This document shows, piece by piece, positions 10,845 through 22,689 of a stretch of 64,000 bases of DNA. Made by a program: the position numbers and the translations under genes. A model generated the notes under the pieces. That model saw only the letters and a program-made list of their open reading frames with translations, ran no database searches and was not told where the DNA came from. The number at the start of each line of letters is the position of its first letter. Position 1 is the first letter of the stretch. Source of the DNA: Cristatella mucedo (Eukaryota > Bryozoa > Phylactolaemata > Cristatellidae); NCBI GenBank assembly GCA_009760855.2, contig WPIO01000003.1, positions 117,001 through 181,000 on the forward strand. The letters run 5' to 3'.

Positions 10845-12345
10845 GTATTTATGTTAACAGACAAATGTCACCCGCAGAATCTTTGCAGTATGGGTACCTC
10901 TGGGCTCTGTGTTAAGCCCAATTCTGTTCATTTTTCATACTTCACGTCTTGCTGATGTGATCGCCAAGCCTAATCCATGCTTTTATTTCTATGCACGTGA
11001 GGCTGATATTTACCTTTGCATTAATACTTCCTAGCCAATCTGAATCAGCACCAAACAATGGTTTCACGTTTTAAAGGGACCTTTTACTAAATGACCACAT
11101 AAACTCCACAGTCAAATCTACTTAGTTTCAATTAAATTAAACTGCTAAAATTAGCCCTTAATTATACACGGATATTACATCCAAAAATGCTCTTCCATTA
11201 CTAACATTTGCTCTTGATTATACACGAATACTGCATCCAAAGTGGCTCTCACATTACTAGCATCCCTTATCAATTTCTGTACTTCACTGCTAGCTGGTCT
11301 ACCAACCTGTGCGATGTTTGAGTTTACTGTTGTTGCGAAGCTCTGCAGCTAGCCTTGTCTGTCGTGAGCTTCACAATCTCCACATTACGCCACTTCTCGC
11401 CGAACTGCATCATCTCCGAACCAAGCAGCTAATCGACTTCAAGGTCGAATTCAAGTGTATTATTGAGGTCACAATTCTCCCTCTTAAGTTCCTTCACTCT
11501 CTGGTTCTTGCTTTAGTATCAGAACTATACCCTCGCCACAGCCTAGGAGCCGTTCCCCAGCTTTTCTTGGCTCAAAGAGTTTAGCTGTATGTCACTCAAA
11601 CCTCAAATGCTTTAGAGGCCGTGCCTGTAGTTTATATTTTCCAAAATAATTGAACTTGCTCCCGACTAAACTTATGAAATTAAATTTCTTTAAAAAAAAT
11701 AGTACTACAGAACGTATTTATATAGCGCCCTAAGAAAGAACAGCTGTTTCACATACGCTGCAGGGCTCAAGCCTACCATCTTGGTCATGAACGACGAGCA
11801 CATTAGCCCCTTGGATAAAGCAAATCATGGCGACATTCAAAAATATGCTTAAAATGCACCTAATAACCTCAGCAATAAATGGCTCACCATTAGTTTTTTC
11901 TTGGTGTGCCAAGACCATGCTGCAACTAAATCTACAAAAAGCTCCAAGGAACAAGTTGAGTTTTATTTTCAACTTTGCTTTGACAAAAACTGCTAGTGGA
12001 TGTGGCGAAGACATTAAATTGCAAAAGGTTCTAGTCTTCAGGTTTAGATAGACTAAAGGCTCTCTCTCCAAACAGGTTCGCTTAAGCAATCACAATAGCA
12101 GTAATCCTTAAAATATTAACCTCATTTGCCGAATTAAAATAGTCTTCAGCTTAAAAATGTTGAAAGCCGACACTGATCTGCTTCGCAAGGACCTGCCGCC
12201 TCAAGAAAGATGTACCATCTGCTTTCATAGATTTTTTATGAACTAGCTTTAGTAATCCCTTGCATGTCAATTAATCATGCTTCCTTTCCAACATATTTCA
12301 ATTTCCTAGAAAGATATTCAGTTCTCTCATAGCTCGATAAAACTT
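10845..12345 (+). mobile_element. Old LINE family A copy
   Basis: A degenerate plus-strand LINE of the A type. It begins in RT domain 4 (GSVLSPILF, then LADVIAKPN) and a degraded FYFYA box, continues through recognisable RT C-terminal blocks at 11280-11430 (ASLVCREL, ITPLLAELH), and ends at about 12300-12345 with a remnant of the family hairpin and the GATAAAAC equivalent of the 3' end. It is much more diverged than the copies at 2.4 and 20.5 kb. It and its downstream flank are paralogous to 25848-29240. Confidence 0.7.
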
Positions 12346-12349
12346 TACT

Positions 12350-14110
12350 CTTCTCGATATTTTTAAAGTTAGAAATGGCATTTTCCTTCTCTTTGTGGCA
12401 ATCTCTTTTTCTCTATAGTATTACCAAACTCTCAGTCGTAGATGGAAGTGTATCTCAAGGTGTAGCAAAGGATATTTCATGCATCTGGGTAGCAAATGGC
12501 TGTACCTACTTGGCAAAAACCCTCTTAACGATGGATCCAACTTTTAATATCAAGCCAATATTAGCAGTGATTAGGTTTAGGCATTTATGTCGCATCTAGT
12601 TATACTACAGTATTTTCAATTGCATATGTTTTGATACTTTTGTATAGGGCGTCCAGCAAGTCTGCTTTCCCTATTTCGTACCGCTTAGCAGCTGTGTTAT
12701 ATATGAGAAGTACTCAATTCCTTGTAATGGGTGGCGACAGTGCAGTATGGCACTACAATGGCCAATCAAAGTGCGACTCCTTCAGATTTATTACGGCAGC
12801 CCAGAATTAGCCTCGTGCACTACCACAACGCAGACAAACAGCAGAAGATAATTACTATAGGCAAAGCGTAACGTCAGACGACAGGGTCACTTTTGCTGCT
12901 TCATGATTTTCGCGTCTGCATTTCAGGGCTAATTCAAGTGTAGTGTATTATTTCAAAGATTCCGTTCCGCCAGGTACCCAAAAAGAGCTAGGTACTCTCA
13001 GGAGTAGTATAGCATTCCTATATAACATTTTCATCTCAAGAAAGTGGACTAGCATATTGGTCAATGAACACTGAATCGTTTACTACACCAACAGCAGAAG
13101 TCTATCACTGTATGAAAATAAATTGATTATAAGTTAAAGAAACATAATGAGGCCGTTCGCTGTGTTTGCATTGAAGAAGACCCTCACCCAAAGAGTCCCC
13201 GTGACTCCTTAATCCATTGTTACCAGCGAATTTTCTGCTAGCAATAGTATATTTAAGGAGTTACCAGCTTCTGCAACTGCACTCCTATTAGGGAAGACGA
13301 AACTGAGTGGTGAGGAAGCCGTTCCTTTACAGTCGGGCTTCTGTAAAACATCATATTGTGGAGTATCTACAATTGCGTTTCTGCTTGCAGTCGCCAAATC
13401 GTGTGTGTCACTCTGGGTTAAAAAGTGTCTTTACTGACTGGGATTACAAATATAAAAATCCTCTGCATTAAGTTTCAGGGTAAAAAATGGAAACGTCCGG
13501 ATTAATCACCATGACCTCTATTTTTATTAAACTTACACGTTACATCTCACTGACTAAAATTTAGGTACGTCCTCGCCCAAAGTGTAAATGCCACTGTAAA
13601 TATTCACGCTAAGCCTATTTGTCATGTCAAAGTAAAGCATTCACCTACTGAAGGGGCACAGCTACTTCAGTCAGCGTTGTTTTGCCTGTCGCTTGAGAGA
13701 TGAATAGCCCTCGACAGCTACCCAAGTAGTAACCAATCAAGATGGCAGTGAATTTGCCGTCGTAATGGTCTTGTCTTCACTTTCATCACTGAGAGCTGTC
13801 TCAGACGCTAATTGGGCTTCAAAGCATCCTCGAAGAAGGTTAGCACTTTCCTTGCTACAGACTTTGCAAGAGCATTTCGATGTATCCATTTTACAACTGG
13901 CATCATCTGAGCAATCCAGTCTTGATGGCCTTTCACAGTGATGGGCTGCATGCAGGGTATTCTTTACAACGACCGGCAGAGCTTTCCAAAATGCAGCTAG
14001 GAACTAACTTTCTGGGTGAATCTAATCGGAAAGTCTAATCTTTTTTTGCTGCTATGAACAGGATCATCGTGGCATTGGTTCCGCAAAGTTCCGAATCATT
14101 ACAGTCGATT
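12350..14110. repeat. Diverged duplication, copy 1 (partner 27095-29240)
   Basis: Sequence downstream of the old LINE A copy matches 27095-29240 in the same order over about 1.8-2.1 kb, with many substitutions and indels. Shared landmarks include TTAGGTTTAGGCATTTATGT against its partner at about 27303, a GTTACATCTCACTGA block (13530 and 28272), and ATGCAGCTAG followed by TTTCTGGG (13992 and 29130). Because the LINE is in the same position in both copies, it predates the duplication. No coding function is seen in either copy. Confidence 0.65.
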
Positions 14111-15024
14111 CATTGAGGTTCTCCTTTTATGTGTAGCTGCAAGTAATGCTTTAGGAATTTCGACTGCTGTGAGGCTCTGATTTGTGTTTACAGCTTTAAA
14201 TGTGTATGGATGCAAGTGTTGTGCAGCCACCAAAAATTTACAGAGCTTGTCGCATCTAACCACTTCTGCTTCCACTTAAAGGACCCCAGTTACGGTGGTT
14301 TTTAATTCTGCCTGATTTGTGTTCGATATTCTCATGGCAGTCCTGTGGCCGCATTCGCTACTAGTCAAGAAGCTTCACATGGAAACGCTCTCCCTCTGTA
14401 TTTTGATGATGCACTAAAATACAACAGCGAAATCGGGATAGGGGTGTCGATATCGTACGGCTTAATGCTGAACATGTGTTGCTCCAAGTAACTGTTGTCT
14501 AATGAAGCCAACAAGGTATGCCGCGACATCCTCTGTTCATGACAATTTCTGGCAGGCTCAATGATAACAGGCTGGACAGCCCTAGGCAATGTTGAGTCAA
14601 AGCTGATATGATAATGCTGGTTCAAATCTTTGGATGATGGCAGTGCAATATACACACATATATATATATATTTGCACATATAAATATATATATATATATA
14701 TGCCTCAATTGCCTGAATCAGTAGTTAAACAGAGTAATATTGGGGCTCTCAATTCAGGCTTGGTCACGTGAAGCCAGTCGAGCATCTCTAAAATTCTGCA
14801 TGGAGTATCTGACTGCCATAGTTACCTTCGTCAGTTTGTAGTAATCAACACAACTGCAATCTCGTATGAGTGCCTCCAGATGTTCATGTCGCACCCTGTG
14901 GTCTAGTCCATGGACTAGATTTATTGACAGTGGGTATAAATAATATTTACTTCGTGGCAGGGATTCCCTCTGGTCGTAGATACAGAATCTAACCAAGACA
15001 AGCAGTTTCAGAAAAGAACTAGAA
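14111..15024. other. Unannotated stretch with a TA microsatellite
   Basis: Apart from the (TA)n tract at about 14651-14702, no gene or repeat is recognised. The 104-codon minus-strand ORF at 14365-14679 has no motif and runs into the microsatellite. Confidence 0.35.
14651..14702. repeat. (TA)n microsatellite with CA start
   Basis: ACACACA followed by two TA runs separated by TTTGCACATAAA. Simple sequence only. Confidence 0.9.
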
Positions 15025-15210
15025 CAGTGGTTCTCAACCTGTGGGTCGCGACCCCCTTGGGGCTCGAACGACCAGGTTCACCTAAGACGAAATCCTATCG
15101 AAAAACGTGCATTTACACATTTTGCACACAATACTTGTATGTTTGGAGGTCACCACAACATGAGGAACTGTATTAAAGTGTCGCGACATTGTAAAGGTTG
15201 TGAACCACTG
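15025..15210. mobile_element. hAT-type MITE resembling URR1 (hAT-Charlie)
   Basis: A 186-bp non-autonomous DNA element. The termini are CAGTGGTTCTCAACCT and, on the other strand, CAGTGGTTCACAACCT (15 of 16 identical), typical of hAT-Charlie elements. The flanking octamers AACTAGAA (15017-15024) and GACTTGAA (15211-15218) agree at 6 of 8 positions, consistent with an aged 8-bp target duplication. The GTCGCGACCCC start, a CACCACAACATGAGG block and a GTATTAAAG block near the right end recall the rodent URR1 family as I remember it. It encodes no transposase. Confidence 0.8.
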
Positions 15211-15289
15211 GACTTGAAGTTCTCAGACCCGGCTATGGCATCAGAGATGCACAGCTGTTGCAGTATAGTGACCTAACTTTAAGGAATGC

Positions 15290-17130
15290 CTAGTTTTCAG
15301 TAGAGCTTTGTTCCCGAAACCAGATGCCAAGGCAGCTGATCACGAACGGCTTAATCGCAGCAGATCTGGAGCCACCGGCCAGCAGAGCTCGGCCGATGCT
15401 GCGTGAGTATCTATTCGTCCACTTACGTCTGGGCTGGGAAGGCAGCGTCTGACACGCGACGTTGACTATAACAGCATCCGAGCCGTTATTATTAAAACAA
15501 GGTCTTTCTTCAGGTGCAGCCTGCCAGCCTCTGCACTGGCCCTCCAACTGAAAGCTCCTCAGTCGCTATGGCAGAGTGCTGACCAGGACTGAGTTGTGAA
15601 AGGCAATGATTTATAGCATAGGATAGTGGTGGTTCAGCATATAGCAGACCGATTCATGCCTTAAACACAGCAGCTGGTTTCAGCCACAGGGTGAGAGCCT
15701 GTCCATGCAGTCCGTGTCAAAAGCTTGTAACAGCTGGAAGAAGCTCCATGCTTGGAACCAGTGACCACGGCTGGTGAACAGGAAGTGCCATGTAGGTCAT
15801 GAACCGGCCAGTCACTTGACAGCCACTGACTCTGCTTTGGTGTCTTACTGTTCTTCCTATGCCTTTCTCCCATACCAATTCGCGAGCTCAGACAGCTTAA
15901 AGACCGTGAAGCTTGGAACGATGGTGGGCTGCAATGCTTTATTGTCAGTGATTGCCACCGTGAAGACTCCATTGCCAAAATCAATGCCGGAATCCAGGTT
16001 CATGCAGCACTGCCTGCCTATGCCTAGAACCAGGCACGGCTCCGTTGCCAGGGCCTACTGCTTGTGTTGCTAGTCGCTTCAGGGCGTGCAGTAGACAATA
16101 GTGACGGCTGATCGAGGCACTAGCCCACATGATGCCTGACACTCTGTGACCTGGGGAGCCGAGAGTGAACGCCTGTATAGATTGAACTAGTTCTGCGCTG
16201 TGCCATAGGCAAACGAGACCAATGCTTCCTGAGGCACAGTGAGTAAACTGAAAGTGTGTTGAAGAAAAGCACTTACGGTCAAATGCCGGAAAGCAGAAAT
16301 CAGTGAACGCCATGTCAGTGGTTGGCTTCAAAGCCTACCGTCAGACCGTTAGAGTAAAGCTGAGGTAGTCTAGCCTTGGCAGCAGGGACACCGGCAGGGC
16401 ATCTAACTTATGCACAAATGGGGAGGAGGTAGGTCTTCAAGTGGTTGATAGCACTCCTGAGGAAGACGTTTGCCTCTGCCTTCTTAGCCCACGTCAGCTC
16501 GGGCCATATAAGGGGCTCTCAGTACTGCATGCATGTGTCCATGGGATCCAGGATCGGCTTTGTCTGCAGCCTAATCGCTCGTGTGCTGAGGCCTGCCACC
16601 AAGCTGCACTTATCCAGCCTTAAGAAAGTGCTTAGTGCAAACACAGCATCCTCGGCCGCAGACATTAGTGGCAGCAGGACCTCGGCCGACTCTGTGAAAA
16701 GGGCTAGGTCGTTAGCCATCGCATATACTCACAGCTCAGGGCTGACCGTGCAGAAACAGGCATAGTCTTGGATGGCGATCCGGTCGATGACTGACTGCCT
16801 GCATCGCCAGGACGAATAGGAAGGATGAAAGAGTCGCCTTCGGCTCAAGGTAGCCGAAATGGGCTGCCATTGAGGCTGAGCTCGTGATTCGAACAAACAT
16901 AAAATCACTTCGCAAAGGTTCAGAACTCTTCCTTCAGATGTGAGGTAGCACCTGGAGCAGCACCAGGTATGCAAAGCTCGAGAATGTTTCTGCATGTCAA
17001 GAAACGCAGCAAAGATTTCTCGAGGACCATGCCGATGAGCTTCTTCCCGTAGGAGCTCTTGACAAAAAACGATCGCAAGATTGGTCGGGGGAGGGTCGGC
17101 AGAGTGAACTCAGACTGCGATTGAACACTC
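15290..17130 (-). mobile_element. LINE family C remnant (R2/NeSL/HERO-like RT and C-terminus)
   Basis: On the minus strand, broken frames encode an RT: FAAFLDMQK near 17000, FESRAQPQWQ, VIDRIAIQDYA, then YAMANDLALF near 16710 (a degraded YADDLALF box), then LRLDKCSLVAGLST. At the 3' end (15290-15420) the reading RRKWTNRYSRSIGRALLAGG...KPFVISCLGIWF resembles C-termini of restriction-like-endonuclease LINEs (R2, NeSL, HERO). Domain order and orientation agree over 1.8 kb. Stops and frameshifts are frequent. A jockey- or other APE-type LINE is not fully excluded, because the endonuclease core is too decayed to read. Confidence 0.5.
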
Positions 17131-17144
17131 TCTAGCTAGCTATC

Positions 17145-17877
17145 AGGTCTCATCCCTATCTGAGATTACTGTCTTCCACGGTGGCTTTGAAAAAATTTAA
17201 ATAGCTCCTCAGTTCTGTCTCGCTTAGATTATTTTAATTCCCTGTTGGCTGAGCTGCCGAAAAAAGCAACTGGGCCTCTACAGCTGGTTCTGAATATGGC
17301 TGTAAGGCTATTTTGCAAAGCCTAGAGGTTTTGGTCATGTGCCTTTTTTGCAAAAAGAGCAAGTAAGGCTGCCATTTTAATCAATGGATATCGAGCAAAG
17401 TTTTTTGGCTGACCCAGCAAGGCCCACCACGGCTTGGCTCCTCTATACCTAGCAGAACGGCTGCACCACTTTCAGCCTCTTAGTGCCCTCAGATTCTTTA
17501 TGGAAAATCAATTAGCTTTTCCACTCCTGAGCCAACGAGCATTAGCTCAGGAGCTTTTCTTCGAAGGTCCTCGACTGTGGAGTTCAGTTACATAAATCTT
17601 AGGCATCGATTTACTCTCCGGCTGCTGACTAAGGCATATCCTTTCCAGCCGTCCTGCAGCTACTTTCATGTTACTCACTACCTCAACTGCTCTTCTGACT
17701 ATGCTGTGCTTTACACTGTCTCTTTCTTGCTTGAGGTGGATCTGTTGCCACCAAATGCAATACTGAAAGCCCCTAAGGCTTTGAATTGTCTATACAAAAC
17801 TCTCCCGTGTGACACCAGCATAGTCTTTGCAGCTTTGTGGAATTACGGACAGAGATACCTTAGATACATTACATTGT
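17145..17877 (+). mobile_element. LINE family B copy inserted in LINE C
   Basis: Plus-strand LINE B 3' portion. Degraded RT C-terminal blocks (LAPLYLAERLHHF, LSALRFFMENQLAFP) are followed by the family 3' UTR ending GTGGAATTACGGACAGAG and an ATACATTACATT tail at 17877. It separates the RT part of family C (15290-17130) from its GC-richer 5' side (17880 onward), so it probably inserted into C. Confidence 0.8.
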
Positions 17878-19195
17878 TGCGAGCTAGGCTAGGGAAGGAT
17901 CTTAGGGGCTTGTGCAAAGTGCTGCTCCTGGTCTTTTATGGGCAAACTCAGACCAGTCTAAGGAAGCGGTCGCTGTAGGAATTCTGTGGGGCTTCCTATG
18001 CTGAATTTTTGCTATCAGGAAGACATGGCTGAGTATAACCTAGATTCGGATCCACATAGGTCGACAACCTGCAATTGGGGTAAGATGCCTCTGAGCCTGA
18101 CGGATCTCTGCTGACCGACCTTATCTTAATGACTGTGTGTGAGACTCGGCTGAAGGCTGGCTGGCAGGTGAACGATCGGTGGCTGCTGAGCTAGGCAGGT
18201 GTCTGCTTTGATTGATGTGAATAGATGCAAGCTGTTCATTTGAAGGCAGAACTAACAGGGGAGTCCGAGCAGCCAGAACGTGACACAATAGTGCTAGGCA
18301 CTTGCTCTGTATGGGTGTGCTGCTGCCTTAACCGTGTTAACTGGGCACTGCGTCCGGGCTTCATGTGCTTGGCGATTGTGGGCAAGCCCACAACTGCCGG
18401 CAGAGTGGCCAGGAAAGCCAGATGTCAGGCAGCTCTGCCGAAGCTCAGTCACCATGCTTATGTGACCTGACTAGGCACCGTTACCAGCTGTGCATTGGTC
18501 ACCTGGCAAACGTGTGGTCGCTGGGGAAATTACCAGTAGCAAGTTGCCCAGCCAGAGCCAGAGCCTGTTGCTTGCAGCCTGGCATCGAACACTGACCATT
18601 ACTCAGTGTTTGTGTCAGGCTGCCTGGCGATATTAACCTTGTGCATGCTGTTCTGGAGCTCCTTCCTGAGGCTTGGCTGGACTGTCCGGCCGAGCCACCT
18701 CGAGAGGCACCTCGAGCTGGTTAAGTTGCAGCCAGAATTTGTTGCTAGGGGCCTCAGTGGCAGACACTGAGGCTGCTGCATGGCCCTCAGCCGCAACCGA
18801 GACACCCTGAGGGCTATTGCAGAGATGCCAGCGGCTGCTGCAGCAGCTACCATAGATGCACCAGGGTCACGGCACCTGGCAGTGTTGGCTCTCGGCCATG
18901 GCCAAAAGGGACCAAGCACCCATGGTAGGGGCAGGGCCAGCAGGCCTATTAGCACCAGTCAGGTTGGTAACCCCTTGCAAATGTGGCTGCAAGCTTCGTG
19001 CTACTAGATCGCTTTCTGAGTTGCTAGCTGGCACAGTCGGTCGTGCATGATTACAGCTGCTGATTGCAACTAGTGCTGGCATCTGACCAATTGGCAGGTG
19101 CCGACTTAAAATGTCCGGGGTCGCACCGCTGCCATAGTAAATATAGCTCTCATCAAGAGTGCCAGTCGGGCGAAGCAGGCTGCACTGTATCCTAT
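17878..19195 (-). mobile_element. Likely 5' region of LINE family C
   Basis: GC-rich DNA continuing upstream (minus strand) of the family C RT beyond the LINE B insertion. Parts resemble 30780-31270, the equivalent side of the second C copy; both contain a short hairpin around TGTGGGC/GCCCACA with a 2-nt loop (18377-18394 and about 31238-31254). No intact ORF or zinc finger could be read with confidence, so the assignment rests on position and these short similarities. Confidence 0.35.
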
Positions 19196-20238
19196 AGCAC
19201 GGCTGTAGCCGAAATCGTAGCAGTAATATAAGAGGCTATAGCCGTGTTTAATATTCCTTCCGGCGAGTAACTACCCCTGCTAGTCAGGCCTTGACGCCCA
19301 GATGAATTCCATTTCGCAACTAGTCCTCGGTCTGACAAAGGTGATATACAAAAAGTAAATGATGGAAGGGATAAAAACTCACTCAATGGCGGTTGGGATG
19401 GGCAGCATATGTATATATCAATGATTCCATTTTCCAGCACCTCGACTAGTTTGTTTTTTTACTGGTTCCCAGAGACCAAGACGAGATTGATTCGGGTACT
19501 GTTGCACCGACACGGCCTACGGTTTCAGCTAAATTCCTTGCCATATTTCGGTATCGTCACCTATAATAAGATAGGCTGAGTAGTTAGTAAATGTGTCACG
19601 GTCATTGACGTCACGTCTACTGTGAGTCCCTTGAGATGTATTGATATTGCTATCACGATTATGGCAACATTAAGTACAAAAAAGGAGACACCTTGTACAT
19701 TTACCTCTAACATAAACTTCCAACGTTGAAATTAAATATTACAATTCTAAAACTTCACTGAGTAAACTTAAAAGACTTTAATAGTGGCAAGGGCGCTCAA
19801 AAATATTTGCCGTTTACTGCTGCAATAATCATCGTTTTTCCCAAGAATAAATTCAAACGGCAAATTGTGTCCTTCAAACATAAACCGACGATTGAACCCC
19901 GGGGCTTTACTGAAACTGCATCACTGCTAGGCATTGCTTTGCAGAAATATTATTATTGCAGAAAGTATGATTGACACATTATCAAAACAGTGGTCTCGAT
20001 GATATGCCTATCAAGCACAGCAGGGAAAGCAACGACATAGAGATTCACTTATCAACATTCCTATTAATTCCGAATGTATCATCACATATTGATTCCCAAT
20101 GAACCACGAGTAATGTCCCACTCATCAGCGATTCCGAGGAAGTCAGCACTTCCGACACCAGCGTCCTACAGCTTTCCATGCACACACAGCACTAGTCATT
20201 CATAAAAGTCTCAAGTGGAAGCATGATCATGGTTTCAT
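19196..20238. other. Unannotated stretch
   Basis: No gene recognised. It contains an imperfect inverted repeat (19198-19210 with 19234-19246, 12 of 13 matched) and one perfect CRE palindrome TGACGTCA at 19606-19613, whose significance cannot be judged without a nearby gene. Confidence 0.4.
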
Positions 20239-20457
20239 CGGATTGGGTCTCAATATGTTCACCGTATTTAAACTGAACGCTAACAAGTTTCAGCCTCCCA
20301 TTGTAGGCAAGATCGGCTTCCAAAGATGCTTAACATACACCCTCTGTCCGGCTGAACTCCGCCCTCATTCTGTTAACCACACACTTCCATGCTTGACCGT
20401 GTCCTGCTTGAAAAACAACACGAATATCACGGTTAGGGGTGACATATACAGGGTCAG
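20239..20457. repeat. 219-bp direct repeat, left copy
   Basis: Matches 21579-21797 with the same length and 13 mismatches by direct comparison (about 6%). It holds unique flank plus about 60 bp of a minus-strand LINE A 3' UTR. The plus-strand LINE A copy 20458-21578 lies exactly between the two repeats. Confidence 0.9.
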
Positions 20458-21578
20458 TCTTTCACTTCTATGTGGATGACACTCAGTTGTACCTTTGCTT
20501 TGATCCCTCCCAGCCTTCGAGCACCTCAAATTCTCTAAACTCACAAGCTGCATGCATTGAAGACATCCGCACATGGATGGCAGTAAATTTTCTATAACTT
20601 AACGAGGATAAAACTAACTTACTAGTTACGGGCAAACCCAGTGTGATCCAGAGATTGGAAAGGCTGACTCTCAAAATTGGCTCTGCCAGCATATCTCCAG
20701 TTGAATCAGCTCGAAATCTAGGCGTCATATTCAAAAGCGACCTCTCGTTAGACGACCATATCAGCTCCACAGTCAGATCCACCTATTTTCAGCTTCATAA
20801 CATTGCTAAAATTTGGGCTTGTTTAGATAAAGATACCACGTCTAAGTTGGTCCATGCATTCGTGACATCCCGTCTCGACTTCTGCAACTCACTGCTTACT
20901 GGCCTACCAGCATGTGCGATCAGGCGATTGCAGCTGGTGCAAAACTCTGCAGCTCGGCTTGTCTGTCGTGAGCATCGCAGTTGCCACATTACTCCACTTC
21001 TCGCCGACCTGCACTGGCTACCAGTCAAGCAACGAATTGACTTCAAGGTTTTGTCGCTCACTTTTAGGTCCCTTCATTCTACGGCTCCAGCCTATCTTTC
21101 AGATATACTACCCCATCAGGCCAAGCATCGTACCACCCGCTTTTCGGAATCCAACAGTCTAGAAATACCTCATACAGACCTTAAATCCTTTGGAGACCGT
21201 GCATTTAGTTCATATGCTCCCGAAGACTGGAACTCGCTCCCGACCTGAGTCAGAACATCCCCTGACCTGACCACATTTAAAAGGAACCTAAAAACACACC
21301 CATTTAGGTCAGCATTTAGTTGGTCCCTGTGATTCGTCCTTGATGTGCTTATACGTGCTGACACTGTGCATGCTGCCACTAACCACATTTGCATGCTGAC
21401 CCTGTGCATGTCACCCCTAACCATATTATTCAGTTCGTTTTTTTTTCAAGCATGATTTTACTTACCATTCAATTGCATTTCACTTTACAGCAAATGTAAA
21501 GCGCCTAGAGAGAGATTAAGTTCTCTGAGGGCGCTTTATCAAGTGAATTATTATTATTGTTATTATTCATTAAGAAAA
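20458..21578 (+). mobile_element. LINE family A copy between 219-bp repeats
   Basis: A 5'-truncated LINE A starting at the RT active-site region (FHFYVDDTQLY) and ending with the 3' hairpin (21498-21537) and an ATT tail near 21568. It is very similar to the copy at 2360-3554. The frame 20643-21248 is open through most of the C-terminal RT, but there is a stop upstream near 20596 and another at 21247, where other copies read Cys. The active site reads YVDD instead of the YADD of its sister. Confidence 0.9.
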
Positions 21579-21797
21579 CGGATTGGGTCTCAATATGTTC
21601 ACCGTATTTGAACTGAACGCCAACAAGTTTCAGCCTCTCAGTGTAGGCAAGATCGGCTTCCAAAGATGCTTAGCATACACCCTCTGTCCGGCTAAACTCC
21701 GCCCTCATTCTGTTAACCACACACTTCCATGCTTGATCGTGTCATGCTTGATAAACAACATGAATATCATTGTTAGGGGTGACATATACGGGGTCAG
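21579..21797. repeat. 219-bp direct repeat, right copy
   Basis: Partner of 20239-20457. Here the repeat continues without a break into more minus-strand LINE A sequence, so this copy shows the original, undivided order. Confidence 0.9.
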
Positions 21798-22003
21798 CAT
21801 GCAAGTGTGTTCAGTGGCAGCACAAACAAGCACATGAAGGACGAATCATATGGACCCACTAGATGCTATCATAAATTAGGTGCCTTTTTAAGTTCCTTTT
21901 AAATGTGAACAAGTGATGTTGTGAAGCAAGTCGAAAATGAGTTCCAGGCTTTGGGAGCATACGAACTAAATGCACGGTCTCCGAAGGATTTGAGGTTTGT
22001 GGC
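21740..22003 (-). mobile_element. LINE family A 3' fragment (older host copy)
   Basis: Minus-strand 3' UTR and the end of the RT ORF, beginning at the CATGCTTGA word of the UTR and reaching the region that encodes LKSFGDRAF. It lacks the terminal hairpin and tail. Its distal part is repeated at 20397-20457 within the left direct repeat, which shows it was already present when the plus-strand LINE A inserted. Confidence 0.75.
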
Positions 22004-22689
22004 TTTTTTGTTAGGAAGACATCTCAATGTACAGGCAACTGATATTTGCTTAATCAATTAAACTATTTTTTTTCCATCGTTCTGCTGTCTTTTGCTTAGG
22101 CTTTTCATGAAACTTTGAGCATTCGTCAAGTGAAACAAAGCAGTAGACCCATTTATCCAGCTCATGACTGTGCCTAAAAAGAAACTTTGTTGTATTCCAG
22201 TTATGCGAAAAAAGAATATAGTTAATTTCTAGACCTAAATTATAAATTATTTTAGAATTAAAAATAATAGGCATTGTAAATTAGTTGATGTAGTTGTGGA
22301 AGTTCAAAAGCCTTGTGTATAGATCCATGAAAGTGCGTACCAGAGCCTAGGGCCACAGCTGTTGTACCAGCCAGTACTAAGCTTTGGCCTCGACCTTCGC
22401 TAGCCAATCACAGCACGAAGCTTTCCTTCTGCTGGGCACAAGCCCCAAGCTGGTTATTCGGAGCTCAGCGTTTCTGAGTAGCGGACGACAGAGAGTTTCT
22501 GTTAGAGATAACGTCTTCAATCAAGTTGACAATACAGCATTGTCGCGTGCTGTTGAGTACGAGTGATCCTGAAAGTTAATTGGTGTTAAGCAAGACGTAC
22601 CTAGTCTCAGGTCATGCCCTAGTCCTTCCCTAAATCCTGTGGTTGGGCGGCTAAGTAGGAAAACAAAACTATGTCAAGGGAACTTGACC
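22004..22689. other. Unannotated stretch upstream of LINE A
   Basis: No recognisable domain. The later part may be an eroded upstream portion of the LINE A copy that becomes readable at about 22690, but no endonuclease motif can be identified. Confidence 0.3.
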
